Position numbers and translations under genes: made by a program. Positions 27,624 through 36,336 of a DNA stretch of 64,000 nt are shown here, one piece after another. Origin of the DNA: Chloroflexota bacterium (lineage in GTDB: Bacteria; Chloroflexota; Anaerolineae; Anaerolineales; Villigracilaceae); contig JACRBH010000245.1 in assembly GCA_016234535.1 (NCBI GenBank), positions 1-64,000 of the forward strand, given 5' to 3'. Below the pieces are notes generated by a model. The model ran no database searches. It was not told the origin of the DNA and saw nothing but the letters and a program-made list of their open reading frames with translations. Position 1 is the stretch's first letter. The number at the start of each line of letters is the position of its first letter.

Positions 27624-28621
27624 CAATGGCAGAAAGTTACTGGGCGGGTAAACACGTTCTTGTGACGGGGGCCGGGGGCTTTATCGGAAGCCACCTGGTG
27701 GAGACGCTTGTAAATCAGGGGGCGCATGTTCGTGCTTTTGTGCGCTATAACTCCCGCAACGATCCGGGACTGTTGAAACTTCTGCCGGCGGATGTGCTTT
27801 CGAATGTGGAAATTATCCCCGGCGACTTGCGCGATCTGACCGCCCTGCAATCTGCGATGCGCGCGACAGGCATTGTCTTCCATTTGGGAGCGCTGATCGC
27901 CATCCCGTATTCCTATCTGCACCCCGCCGAAGTGGTCGAAGCCAACATCATCGGCACCCTGAATATCCTCCTGGCCGCCCGTGATCAGGGGATTGAGCGC
28001 CTGGTGCATACATCCTCCAGTGAAGTTTACGGCACGGCCCTGCGCGTCCCCATTGATGAGACGCATCCCTTACAGGGTCAGTCGCCCTATTCTGCCAGCA
28101 AGATTGGCGCGGATAAACTGGCCGAGAGTTTTTATTTATCCTATGGCTTGCCGCTGGTCACCCTGCGGCCATTCAACACCTTTGGGCCGCGCCAGTCTGC
28201 CCGCGCAGTCATCCCCGCGCTGATCACGCAAGCCATCCGCCAAAGCACCATCCATCTCGGCAACCTCGATGCCCGTCGTGATTTCACGTATGTCAGCGAC
28301 ACCGTGGCTGGCTTTCTCCAAATTGCCCAAACGCCCGGCGTCGAAGGCCAGACCATCAACCTCGGCACTGGCCGCGAGATTCGCATCGGCGACCTGGTCA
28401 AACTCGTGCTCGCGCTGGTGGATCATCCCGTTGAAGTCATCATCGACCCATCTCGCCTGCGCCCCGAGAAAAGCGAAGTCCAGCGCCTGATCTCGGATAA
28501 CCGCCTTGCCCTCCAGAAACTGGGCTGGAGTCCGCAGGTCTCCTTTGAAGATGGCCTGCAAAAAACATTCGATTGGATCAAAGGACATTCATCACTATAC
28601 TCACAGGACTATGTGGTTTAG
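27620..28621 (+). CDS. SDR sugar-nucleotide 4,6-dehydratase (LegB-like)
   Basis: The 333-residue soluble protein has VLVTGAGGFIGSHLVETL (NAD loop), SSSEVYGTALRVPIDE, and SPYSASKIGADKLAESF with the catalytic Tyr and Lys. RPFNTFGPRQSARAVIP and the LGNLDARRDFTYVSDT segment closely recall LegB-type N-acetylglucosamine nucleotide 4,6-dehydratases. It would form a 4-keto-6-deoxy sugar nucleotide for an aminotransferase, such as the one at 30175. The start overlaps the fused transferase (ATGA), suggesting the two proteins may act as a complex resembling split PglF. GDP-mannose dehydratase-like activity is the main alternative. Confidence 0.75.
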   Translation: MTMAESYWAGKHVLVTGAGGFIGSHLVETLVNQGAHVRAFVRYNSRNDPGLLKLLPADVLSNVEIIPGDLRDLTALQSAMRATGIVFHLGALIAIPYSYLHPAEVVEANIIGTLNILLAARDQGIERLVHTSSSEVYGTALRVPIDETHPLQGQSPYSASKIGADKLAESFYLSYGLPLVTLRPFNTFGPRQSARAVIPALITQAIRQSTIHLGNLDARRDFTYVSDTVAGFLQIAQTPGVEGQTINLGTGREIRIGDLVKLVLALVDHPVEVIIDPSRLRPEKSEVQRLISDNRLALQKLGWSPQVSFEDGLQKTFDWIKGHSSLYSQDYVV

Positions 28622-28679
28622 TATGTAACCTTCGGAGTCCGAAGTCTCCCGGCTTCGGCGCAAAATCTTCTGGTTTTGC

Positions 28680-28733
28680 AATGGTGATCGCGTAGCGGAC
28701 GTTCTCTAACGTCCGCACACGGATTACGCATGA
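28680..28733 (+). repeat. 54-bp repeat with hairpin, copy 1
   Basis: The sequence from aatggtgatcgcgtag to catga recurs at 29988-30041 with two differences. It contains gcggacgtt and aacgtccgc, a perfect 9-bp stem with loop ctct (28695-28716). It resembles a REP-type dispersed palindrome. Confidence 0.85.
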
Positions 28734-28757
28734 CCCCAAACTTTTAGGGTCAATAAA

Positions 28758-28873
28758 TTACTAACTCACCTTACGCGGTAACGCGAGATTTATCTCGCAA
28801 AATGGGCGACATAAACCCCCATACGGGGACAATGTGTCGCGCTACAGGCGGGCTGCGTAAGGTGAGTTAATAA
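28758..28873. repeat. MITE-like element with 19-bp terminal inverted repeats
   Basis: The left end ttactaactcaccttacgc and the right end, read on the other strand, ttattaactcaccttacgc differ at one base. The 78-bp interior carries gcgacat-type palindromes and no ORF. Related ends occur at 62721-62900 and, decayed, near 41555 and 36337. It is probably a non-autonomous transposon remnant; no matching transposase is in the window. Confidence 0.75.
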
Positions 28874-28877
28874 CTTC

Positions 28878-28994
28878 CGTCATTGCGAGGAGGGTGAACT
28901 TCCCGACGAAGCAATCTCCCTCACAAAAAGGAGATTGCTTCGCCCTATCGGGCTCGCAAGGACGAGGTTGCGGGAAGTTATATTTTTACAAACT
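28878..28994. repeat. 117-bp palindromic element, copy 1
   Basis: Near-identical (4 mismatches) to 36191-36307. Nested inverted repeats are visible: cgtcattgcgag against ctcgcaaggacg outside, and gaagcaatctcc against ggagattgcttc inside. The tail gcgggaagttatattttta is shared too. Such high identity implies recent copying. Confidence 0.85.
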
Positions 28995-29071
28995 TTTAGT
29001 ACCCCCGGAATTCCCTCGTGACCCTTCGTGTTCCTTTGTGGTAAAGTATTTTTTTTCAGGAGGATTATCAA

Positions 29072-29797
29072 ATGAAAGCCGTCATATTGGCAGGTGGAAA
29101 AGGCAGCCGTCTGGCGCCTTATACCAAAGTCATCCCCAAACCGCTCATGCCCATTGGGGATATGCCCATCCTTGAAGTTCTTCTGCATCAGATCAAGCGC
29201 GCCGGCGTGGACGAAGTCATTCTCTCAGTCGGGCACATGGCCAGTTTATTGCGCGCCTTTTTCCAGGAAGGGGAGCATATCGGAACGCACATCCGCTATA
29301 GTTACGAAAATACCCCCCTAGGTACTGCCGGTCCGCTGGCAATGATAGAAGGCCTGGAAGAAACTTTCCTCGTCATGAATGGGGATGTGCTAACCACGCT
29401 TGATTTTGGCGAATTGCTGAAATTCCACCGCGAGTCTAAGGCAATGGTGACAATAGCGATGTATAATCGTGAAGTCAAGATCGATCTGGGCGTCTTGAAA
29501 CTTAATGGTGGAAATGAGATCGTGGGATATATCGAGAAACCCACTTACAACTACCAGGTAAGCATGGGCGTTTACGTGTTCGAACCGTCAGTCATAAAGT
29601 ACATTCCGCAAGGCCAGTATTTTGATTTCCCCAACCTGATCCTGCGCCTGATTGAAGCCGGGGAACGCGTGGTAGGCTTTTCTTTTGGCGGCTACTGGCA
29701 GGACCTGGGACGCCCGGACGATTATGAACAGGCCATCCTGGATTTTGAATCCATGCGCAGTCAATTTCTAAACGGAGATTCTTCATCGAATATCTAA
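29072..29797 (+). CDS. Sugar-phosphate nucleotidyltransferase
   Basis: The 241-residue protein opens with MKAVILAGGKGSRLAPYTK and KPLMPIGDMPILE, the nucleotide-binding signature of the NTP_transferase family (RfbA/HddC-like). FLVMNGDVLT near residues 102-111 supplies the metal-binding Asp, and VGYIEKP the sugar loop. It would join a sugar 1-phosphate to an NTP, feeding the dehydratase upstream or the aminotransferase downstream. AGGAGG lies 9 nt upstream of the ATG. There is no C-terminal acyltransferase domain. Confidence 0.88.
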   Translation: MKAVILAGGKGSRLAPYTKVIPKPLMPIGDMPILEVLLHQIKRAGVDEVILSVGHMASLLRAFFQEGEHIGTHIRYSYENTPLGTAGPLAMIEGLEETFLVMNGDVLTTLDFGELLKFHRESKAMVTIAMYNREVKIDLGVLKLNGGNEIVGYIEKPTYNYQVSMGVYVFEPSVIKYIPQGQYFDFPNLILRLIEAGERVVGFSFGGYWQDLGRPDDYEQAILDFESMRSQFLNGDSSSNI

Positions 29798-30174
29798 ACC
29801 GCCAGCCCGCTAACTCAGACAAGCCGGCCTGCGGCAAAGAGGCTCGCCGCGAAAACCGCCAGCCAAAAAGCTTTCTTTGCGTTCTTCGCGTGCTTCGCGG
29901 TTCAAAAAAACCTTGTAGACATGTGCCTGCGGCCCAGTGCAGGCACAAAGTAATAAAGAGGTTGGCTCATCTATAAAGAATGTGCAAAATGGTGATCGCG
30001 TAGCGGACGTTCTCTAACGTCCGCACACGGGTTACACATGAGCAAAAGGTCTTCTTTGCGTGCTTCGCGTTCTTCGCGGTTCAAAAAATGTACTGCGCGG
30101 GAAAAAACCTTAAATCATTGCGCTCTTTGCGGCGAACATCTTAAATTGTCTGTTGGAGAAAATGGAGGCAAATA
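29798..30174. other. Intergenic region with repeats
   Basis: 377 bp without a gene. It includes two related stretches of the type ctttgcgttcttcgcg / gcttcgcggttcaaaaaa (about 29875-29912 and 30053-30089) around the second copy of the 54-bp repeat. GGAGG for the next gene lies at the end. Confidence 0.7.
29988..30041 (+). repeat. 54-bp repeat with hairpin, copy 2
   Basis: Same orientation as the copy at 28680, with the identical 9-bp stem and ctct loop. The two copies bracket the nucleotidyltransferase gene. Confidence 0.85.
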
Positions 30175-31314
30175 ATGGATTGGCTCATCCCTTTGGGTGA
30201 TGTTGATTTTGGAGCGGAAGAGGAAGCCGCGGTTCTGGAAGTCTTGCGCAGCCGCTGGCTGACCATGGGCTCGGTCACTCAAACCTTTGAAAAAGAATTT
30301 TCCGCGATGGTTGGCTCCCGCCATGCGATTGCCGTCAACAACGCCACTGCCGCCCTGCATCTTGCCTGTCTCGCCTGCGGCATCCGCCCCGGTGACGAAG
30401 TGATCGTCCCGTCGCTGACGTTCGTCGCAACAGCCAATGCGGTCCGCTACACGGGGGCGACGCCGGTCTTTGCCGACGTCGTAAGCGAACTGGACCTGAC
30501 CATCTCGGTTCAATCCATTGAGGCCTGCCTGACGGAGAAGACGCGCGCCATCATCGTGATGCATTATGGCGGTTATGCCTGTGACATGCCGTCCATTATG
30601 GCATTTGCCAAACAACACGGGTTGGCCGTCATCGAGGATGCCGCGCATTCTGCCGGTGCCGCGCTTGAAGGCCGCGGGCTGGGCAGTTGGGGGCAGGTTG
30701 GCTGTTATAGTTTCTTCTCCAATAAAAACATGACCACCGGCGAAGGCGGCATGTTGGTCACTGACGATGATGCCATTGCCGGTAGATTGCGCAACCTGCG
30801 TTCTCACGGCATGACGGCCATGACCTGGGATCGACATCAGGGACATGCCTGGAGTTATGATGTAACTGCGCTGGGTTATAACTACCGTATTGACGAGATA
30901 CACTCCGCGATTGGGCGGGTGCAGTTATCCAAATTGGCGCATAACAATGCCCGCCGCGCGCAGGCCGTTGCGCAATATAATGAACTCTTGCTGGAGTTGG
31001 CGCCTTCGATTACCATACCTTTCCAGTCTCATCGCGGCCTCTCCTCTTATCACATTTTCCCCATCCTGCTCCCGAAGGGCGGGGATCGCCTGGCATTCAT
31101 GGAAAACATGAAGGCGGAAAGAATACAGACCAGTATTCATTACCCGCCCATTCATAAGTTTAGCGCGTATGCAGAGCTTGATCAGTCCGCGCGCGCTCCC
31201 TTGCCGATTACTGAAGATATCGTTGATCGTGAAGTGACCCTGCCGCTCTATCCCGGCCTTTCAGAAAAAGATGTCCTAACGGTCATGCAGGCTGTTCAAA
31301 AGGCAATGAGTTAA
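30175..31314 (+). CDS. DegT/DnrJ/EryC1/StrS sugar aminotransferase
   Basis: A 379-residue PLP enzyme with VIVPSLTFVATANAV (77-91), VIEDAAHSAGA (152-162; Asp155) and YSFFSNKNMTTGEGGML (178-194; Lys184 as Schiff-base residue). It belongs with 4-amino-sugar aminotransferases such as PglE, LegC or ArnB groups. Placed after a LegB-like dehydratase and a nucleotidyltransferase, it likely aminates their 4-keto product. No dedicated acetyltransferase follows; the GNAT at 7117 is one candidate. Start set by GGAGG. Confidence 0.9.
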   Translation: MDWLIPLGDVDFGAEEEAAVLEVLRSRWLTMGSVTQTFEKEFSAMVGSRHAIAVNNATAALHLACLACGIRPGDEVIVPSLTFVATANAVRYTGATPVFADVVSELDLTISVQSIEACLTEKTRAIIVMHYGGYACDMPSIMAFAKQHGLAVIEDAAHSAGAALEGRGLGSWGQVGCYSFFSNKNMTTGEGGMLVTDDDAIAGRLRNLRSHGMTAMTWDRHQGHAWSYDVTALGYNYRIDEIHSAIGRVQLSKLAHNNARRAQAVAQYNELLLELAPSITIPFQSHRGLSSYHIFPILLPKGGDRLAFMENMKAERIQTSIHYPPIHKFSAYAELDQSARAPLPITEDIVDREVTLPLYPGLSEKDVLTVMQAVQKAMS

Positions 31315-31318
31315 AGTA

Positions 31319-31337
31319 CCGCGACATTTATGTCGCG
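31319..31337 (+). repeat. Short perfect hairpin after the aminotransferase
   Basis: Just after the stop, cgcgacat and atgtcgcg flank a 2-nt centre. A variant (gcggcatttatgtcgc) recurs near 31530. It could end transcription weakly; there is no T-run. The rest of the 280-bp gap to 31595 shows no gene. Confidence 0.4.
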
Positions 31338-31594
31338 CTTCTCCACTGTGCAAATTCAGGCGCGGCTAATTTTGCAGGCCTGACTGGCTTTATCAACCAC
31401 GAAGACACTCGCCTGCGCTGGCGGGCGGTGCGGGAAAGCACCGCGAAGACCTTTCAAAAAACTCAGTGTCTCCGTAACTCTGTGGTGAACGGTTTTCTGT
31501 AACCACTCGAAGACAATGAGTAAGTGCCGCGGCATTTATGTCGCATAATAAATTTATCGATATTCTCGCATGGTTTCGTAGGAGTTCTTGATCA

Positions 31595-33523
31595 ATGGAA
31601 ATAAATCAATATTTAGCCATCTTGCGGCGTTGGTACTGGTTGTTGATCCTTGGCCTGGTAATAGGCACCCTTAGCGGTTATGGATTTGCCAAGAGTCAGA
31701 CGCCGGTCTACGAGGCCAGCACCCGTGTCATGGTTTCGCGCGCTTCCATGCAGGCGGCTTCCGGTACCGGCGGCGCCACAGATTATTACTATATTAGCGA
31801 CCAGCAGTTGATCGCGACCTATATTGAATTACTGAAAGCATCCACGATCTTTAATAGTGTATCTGAAACATTGGGCTACCCGGTTTCTGCATTGCAAATC
31901 CAGGCCCAGCAGGTTGGGGATACCAGAATCCTGAGCATTTCAGTTACAGATACCAACCCTCAACATGCGGCCGATATTGCCAACGCAGTTGTGTCGGCTT
32001 TGATGAGGCAGAATGAAGAGCTTGAGGCCGGCCGCTACGCCGCATCGGAAGAGAACTTGCAGTCTCAAATTGAACAGGTGCAGTCCCAAATTTCCAGTTT
32101 GCAATCCCAGATCGATAAGATCTCGAACCAGAATTTGCAGGAACAGATCGCTCAGGCTGAATCTGAGATAGCAAAGCTTCAAGAGAATATCAATGCTTTA
32201 CAGAAGGAAATTACTGAATTACGCAAGGTGTTTACAACCGATGCCAAATTACAAATTACTGAAAAGGAAACGGAGATAGACCGCATAACATCTGTTCTTG
32301 ATCTGTATCAGCAGGCATATGCCAATCTGGTTGTCTTGGGAAATTCGGGCAGCGGCAGCAGCAGCGATGCCACCAGCCAGCGGCTGGCCCAGGTGCAGTC
32401 TACCCTGTCTCTTTATCAACAGATATATATTAACTTATTGCAGAATCTGGAGAATGTCCGCTTTACCCGCCTGCAAAATACACAGAGTATGAACCAGATT
32501 CAGGCGGCGGATGTGCCTGAATTTCCGATCAAGCCGCAGCCGTTCAATAGCGCCATGCTGGCTGGTGTCGTTGGCTTGATGCTGGCCGCTGGTATTATCT
32601 TCCTGATCGAGTATCTCGATGACACAATGAAAGTCCCCGAGGATGTTGACCGCATACTGGGCATCCCGTTGATTGGCTATATTGCCGAGATGCAGACGAA
32701 TGGGAAGGCAGAGGCTGAAATCTATGTCTCCCGCCAGCCGCGTTCGCCGGTTTCCGAGGCTTTCCGTTCCCTCCGCACGAACCTGGAATTCGCGGCGGTG
32801 GATAAGCCCCTGCGGACCATCCTGGTTACAGGCGCGGAGGCCGGGGATGGAAAAACAACAGTCGCCAGCAATCTGGCTGCGATATTTGCCCAGGGAGGCA
32901 AGCGCGTTTTACTTCTGGATTGTGATCTTCGTCGGCCGCGAGTCCACCGATTTTTGGGAATCCAGAATCGGGTTGGTCTGACCGATCTATTCCGCGACAA
33001 TCTCAGCGTTGAAGCTGTTACTCATCAATGGGCAGATGCGAGTTCCAAGACATTATCTGTCATCACTACGGGCAGCTTGCCGCCCAATCCAGCCGAATTG
33101 CTCGGCTCGAATAAAATGGATCATATTCTTGCTGCGATTGCCAGTCATGTAGATGTGGTTGTGATAGACAGCCCGCCTTCCCTGGTTTCTGACGCGCAGA
33201 TATTGGCTGCCAAGGTGGATTGTGTTCTGCTGGTGGTACAACCGGGCAAGACTCATATTGGCGCGGCGCGTGCCACCCGTGAGCAGCTTGAACGCGCTGG
33301 CGCGCGGATCGTGGGTGCCGTCTTTAATCGTATTCCGCGTTCCCACGGTTATTACTATGGAGGCTATCATTATTACTCTCCATATTATTCCCAGAATAAT
33401 CAATATCTCAGCGGCGGTGATTTAACTGTGGAGCCGGCGCAGGCGGCGGAAGTCGAACCGAAGACCCAGCCTCGTTCCCTGTTGAGCAGGGTATTAAATC
33501 GTCAAAAAAGATCTGAACGCTGA
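31595..33523 (+). CDS. Wzc-like chain-length regulator and tyrosine kinase (copy 1)
   Basis: The 642-residue inner-membrane protein has a Wzz domain between two spans (about 13-32 and 321-340). The long outside part contains a Gln-rich coiled coil (about 150-245). The cytoplasmic BY-kinase domain shows Walker A GAEAGDGKTT (413-422), Walker A' LLLDCDLRRPR and Walker B VVVIDSPPS (521-529). The autophosphorylated cluster HGYYYGGYHYYSPYYS sits near the C-terminus. It controls polymer length and export by cycling phosphorylation, opposed by the phosphatase at 34503. Ribosome site AGGAG upstream. Confidence 0.92.
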   Translation: MEINQYLAILRRWYWLLILGLVIGTLSGYGFAKSQTPVYEASTRVMVSRASMQAASGTGGATDYYYISDQQLIATYIELLKASTIFNSVSETLGYPVSALQIQAQQVGDTRILSISVTDTNPQHAADIANAVVSALMRQNEELEAGRYAASEENLQSQIEQVQSQISSLQSQIDKISNQNLQEQIAQAESEIAKLQENINALQKEITELRKVFTTDAKLQITEKETEIDRITSVLDLYQQAYANLVVLGNSGSGSSSDATSQRLAQVQSTLSLYQQIYINLLQNLENVRFTRLQNTQSMNQIQAADVPEFPIKPQPFNSAMLAGVVGLMLAAGIIFLIEYLDDTMKVPEDVDRILGIPLIGYIAEMQTNGKAEAEIYVSRQPRSPVSEAFRSLRTNLEFAAVDKPLRTILVTGAEAGDGKTTVASNLAAIFAQGGKRVLLLDCDLRRPRVHRFLGIQNRVGLTDLFRDNLSVEAVTHQWADASSKTLSVITTGSLPPNPAELLGSNKMDHILAAIASHVDVVVIDSPPSLVSDAQILAAKVDCVLLVVQPGKTHIGAARATREQLERAGARIVGAVFNRIPRSHGYYYGGYHYYSPYYSQNNQYLSGGDLTVEPAQAAEVEPKTQPRSLLSRVLNRQKRSER

Positions 33524-33594
33524 TTCTGTGGCAATGCGCTTGCCATGAAATTAATGACAATGGGCCAATACAACACTGATGTAGCCAGGAAAAT

Positions 33595-34476
33595 ATGAGC
33601 AATGCAAGCAGCACAAATCGTACCTGCCCATCTCTTGGGCTGTTGGATGATGCGGAAACTTCACTGGCTTTTCCATCCATTTGGAATTGCTGTTATCGCA
33701 GCCGCCCGATAGCCCCCCCAAAACTAAAATATCAGGAAGAGTTTTGTCTTTGTGAAAACCATCGTGAGTGCCCGCTGTTTTTGAGCGGGCAGGCAGCCCC
33801 TTTGCCGGGGCATATACGCGCTCCACGTGGCCGCAAAAAAAGGGTGAAAAAATTTCTTTGGCGGACCCTTTTTGTATTCTTGATTGTCATCGGTGTAGTA
33901 TCTGCCCTCGCGTGGAATATATGGGATCAGGGTGTGTTTTCTTCGTTTACTTTTGAAAAAGCCAATGAGACAGCCCCGGCAGCATATTCGCCGACCACAC
34001 CCTACACGCCTTCTCCAGAGGTGACTGCTTCGGCTTCGCCGGCTCCCACTCTGACGAGCATGGCTGCTCTTCGAACACGCACTCCTGCGGCGCCTTTGTC
34101 GAAACATCAATTGGAATTGCCGATTGGGACTGATCATAAATTTTTGATCCACAGTGTTTTGGAAGGGGAAAATTTGGATCAATACGCCCCCAAATACAAT
34201 ACCAGTGTCGAGGCAATTATGGCTGTCAACCACACACTTCAACCTCCGGTTTGGGTGGGTACATTGGTGGTAATTCCCATTGGGTTTACGGATGTATCAG
34301 ATTTGCCCAGTTTTGAGATTTATATGATTACCGAATCAGGCATGACGGTTGAACTGCTGGCGCAGAAATTCAGTATCGACCCGCTTGACTTGAAATATTT
34401 TAACGCGATCAATGACGGGGAGCGCCTTCTTGTTGGGGATTGGTTCTTGATCCCCCGCACGAGGATTGTTCCGTAA
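33595..34476 (+). CDS. Membrane-anchored double-LysM protein with Cys-rich cytoplasmic head
   Basis: The 293-residue protein has three parts. Residues 1-60 contain Cys11, Cys32/33, Cys51, Cys53 and Cys59 in a pattern CPSLGLLDD, FPSIWNCC, FCLCENHRECP that suggests a metal-binding or disulfide-like fold; I recall similar heads on other Anaerolineae proteins. A basic stretch and one membrane span follow (about 88-110), then a Thr/Pro linker. Two LysM domains (about 182-228 and 240-288) end in VVIP and FLIP. By topology the head is inside and LysM outside, likely touching peptidoglycan or glycan. It lies between the kinase and its phosphatase. Confidence 0.8.
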   Translation: MSNASSTNRTCPSLGLLDDAETSLAFPSIWNCCYRSRPIAPPKLKYQEEFCLCENHRECPLFLSGQAAPLPGHIRAPRGRKKRVKKFLWRTLFVFLIVIGVVSALAWNIWDQGVFSSFTFEKANETAPAAYSPTTPYTPSPEVTASASPAPTLTSMAALRTRTPAAPLSKHQLELPIGTDHKFLIHSVLEGENLDQYAPKYNTSVEAIMAVNHTLQPPVWVGTLVVIPIGFTDVSDLPSFEIYMITESGMTVELLAQKFSIDPLDLKYFNAINDGERLLVGDWFLIPRTRIVP

Positions 34477-34502
34477 TATCCAAGGTGTGAGGTAATCCAT
34501 CT

Positions 34503-35012
34503 ATGCCCTCTGTATTATTTGTGTGTACCGCGAATCGTTTTCGTTCACCGATTGCAGCCGCCTTGTTTGCCAGGAAACTGCAACAAGAGCGTGTTGCGCC
34601 GGATTGGTCGGTGGGCAGCGCCGGCACCTGGGCCGAGCCTGGTTTGCCGGTCATTCCATCCCCGAAGTGGGTCAGCGACCATTTGAAATTGAATCTTGAC
34701 GCGCATAAAGCGGTCCGCATTGTTGGCGGGTTGCTCGCCTGGTACGACCTGATCCTGGTCATGGAAAACAGCCACCACGAGTCTTTGAGGGTGGAGTTTC
34801 CGAAAATAAAGGATAAGGTTTTCCTTCTGACGCAGGTATGCACCGGTCTTGCCTATGATGTTCCCGACCCCGGCGTTGTAAAGGGCGATACATTTCTTGA
34901 TATTGCAAATGAATTGTCTGATCTGATTGATACGGGGTATCGGGAAATCTGCCTTTTGGCGCGCCAGCTTGAAACTTCGAATGCAGCCTCAAATAGACAA
35001 CCACACTCTTAG
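34503..35012 (+). CDS. Low-molecular-weight protein tyrosine phosphatase (copy 1)
   Basis: A 169-residue cytoplasmic phosphatase. The P-loop CTANRFRS (8-15) fits C-x5-R-S, and the general acid Asp is in YDVPDPG near 119-125. It belongs with Wzb/Etp-type enzymes that reset Wzc kinases. It is larger than the 145-150-residue norm because of a C-terminal tail. The last 32 nt overlap the next gene. Confidence 0.9.
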   Translation: MPSVLFVCTANRFRSPIAAALFARKLQQERVAPDWSVGSAGTWAEPGLPVIPSPKWVSDHLKLNLDAHKAVRIVGGLLAWYDLILVMENSHHESLRVEFPKIKDKVFLLTQVCTGLAYDVPDPGVVKGDTFLDIANELSDLIDTGYREICLLARQLETSNAASNRQPHS

Positions 35013-36168
35013 TCTGATCAGTACAGGGCGTCTGGAAGGGTTGGATTGGAAATCCTTTTCGACTGCTTACTGGGACCTATTAATTGCCAAAGCGCACGCA
35101 GAAGGTGTCGCTCCACTTGTATACTGGACTCTTTCAAAGTCGGGGAAATTCTCATCCCTGCCGGAATCGGCGCGGAATTCCCTGCGCGCCATGTACTCCG
35201 CTACATGGATGCATAACCAGAGGATCTTCAAGGAACTCGAAACCCTCTCGCACTTGTTCCATCAGGCCGATATTCCGGTGGTTGTTTTGAAGGGAGCCTG
35301 CTTTGCGCTGACGATCTATCCCGATATTGGCCTTCGTCCGATGGGGGACTTGGACATATTGGTGCCAAAAGCAAAGCTAGTGGATGCGGTTCAAATTGCA
35401 AAAACACTTGGTTATGAGGATGCTCTCCCAGAAGCGACGCCCGGCCTCAGGGATTTGCTTAATCACGAGATCTGCCTGCAAAAAATGGGTGAACATTCCA
35501 TCACGCTTGAGATCCATCACAGCCTGGTGGCGGACAAGTCTTTTGTCTATTCTGTGCCTGTGGATTGGTTTTGGACCCAAACAGAATTATTAGAACCCTC
35601 CTCGCGGAAAAAAATTGAAAACTTGTGCATGTTGACTCCCACTGCTCAAGTGCTGTATGCCGCCTCCCACGCCATGTTACAGCACGGCGGAAAGAACACA
35701 CCCCTGCGCTGGTTTCATGATCTTGACCTTTTGATCCGCGTCTATGGAGAGCGCATAGATTGGGACTTATTGCTTAGGCAGGCTAAAATATTTGAGTGGG
35801 GTTCTGCATTGGATGCGGCTCTCTCTCAATCTAATGAATATTTTAATACGCCAATTCCTGAAGACGTGCGAATCAACTTGTGGAAAAATTCCGATAGACA
35901 TCAACAATTGATCGCACTCCTGCGAAATAAACCTGCCACGCATATTCTTGAAGAACAACAAAAATTGCTAACCTTAAATTGGTATGGGCGCTTTCGGTTG
36001 ATGCTTGCGTTGATCGTTCCTGCTCCCGCTTACATGCGCTGGCGCTATCAATTGAAAACTTCGTGGGTGTTGCCTGCGTATTATCTCATTCGCTGGTGGG
36101 GGATTCTCAAAGATGCGTTTCGTACGCTGTATCTTTTGGTGAGAAAACTGTCAGCAACCAGACCCTAA
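34981..36168 (+). CDS. Nucleotidyltransferase-fold family protein (NTP_transf_5 type)
   Basis: Starting at ATG 34981 the protein has 395 residues; a TTG at 34927 is open but overlaps the phosphatase gene more. The key segment is VVVLKGACFALTIYPDIGLR then PMGDLDILV, which carries the G-x-D-x-D metal motif of the polymerase-beta-like nucleotidyltransferases (PF14907 group). Such proteins occur in capsule, lasso-peptide and exopolysaccharide loci with unclear substrates. The C-terminal part has hydrophobic segments. Likely co-transcribed with the phosphatase. Confidence 0.7.
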   Translation: MQPQIDNHTLSLISTGRLEGLDWKSFSTAYWDLLIAKAHAEGVAPLVYWTLSKSGKFSSLPESARNSLRAMYSATWMHNQRIFKELETLSHLFHQADIPVVVLKGACFALTIYPDIGLRPMGDLDILVPKAKLVDAVQIAKTLGYEDALPEATPGLRDLLNHEICLQKMGEHSITLEIHHSLVADKSFVYSVPVDWFWTQTELLEPSSRKKIENLCMLTPTAQVLYAASHAMLQHGGKNTPLRWFHDLDLLIRVYGERIDWDLLLRQAKIFEWGSALDAALSQSNEYFNTPIPEDVRINLWKNSDRHQQLIALLRNKPATHILEEQQKLLTLNWYGRFRLMLALIVPAPAYMRWRYQLKTSWVLPAYYLIRWWGILKDAFRTLYLLVRKLSATRP

Positions 36169-36190
36169 GGGTTGATAAATTTATAAATTT

Positions 36191-36307
36191 CGTCATTGCG
36201 AGGAGGGTGAACTTCCCGGCGAAGCAATCTCCCTCACAAAAAGGAGATTGCTTCGCTCTATCGGGCTCGCAATGACGAGGTTGCGGGAAGTTATATTTTT
36301 ACGAACT
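36191..36307. repeat. 117-bp palindromic element, copy 2
   Basis: Differs from 28878-28994 at only four positions. As at the other locus, a TIR-type element lies next to it, but on its other side. Confidence 0.85.
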
Positions 36308-36336
36308 CTAAGAAGCTGTTTAATAACTTGATTTTA

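Larger units (their letters stand above)
28622..29071. other. Repeat-packed intergenic region
   Basis: These 450 bp hold no gene. In order there are small hairpins (gcaaaa/ttttgc arms near 28660), a 54-bp repeat (28680), a TIR-bounded element (28758-28873), and a 117-bp palindromic element (28878-28994), then the ribosome site AGGAGG of the next gene. No clear promoter is visible. Confidence 0.8.

Noticed and set aside
27473..28066. Minus-strand ORFs opposite the transferase and dehydratase genes (and similar long antisense frames elsewhere)
   Set aside because: They are shadows of GC-rich real genes, with no recognisable domain or start signals.
28622..29071. tRNA or small structured RNA gene in the hairpin-rich gap
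   Set aside because: The hairpins are all accounted for by dispersed repeats; no tRNA T-loop (GGTTCRA) in the right setting was found.
33053..33403. Separate gene antisense to the kinase domain
   Set aside because: Lies fully within a well-supported BY-kinase domain.
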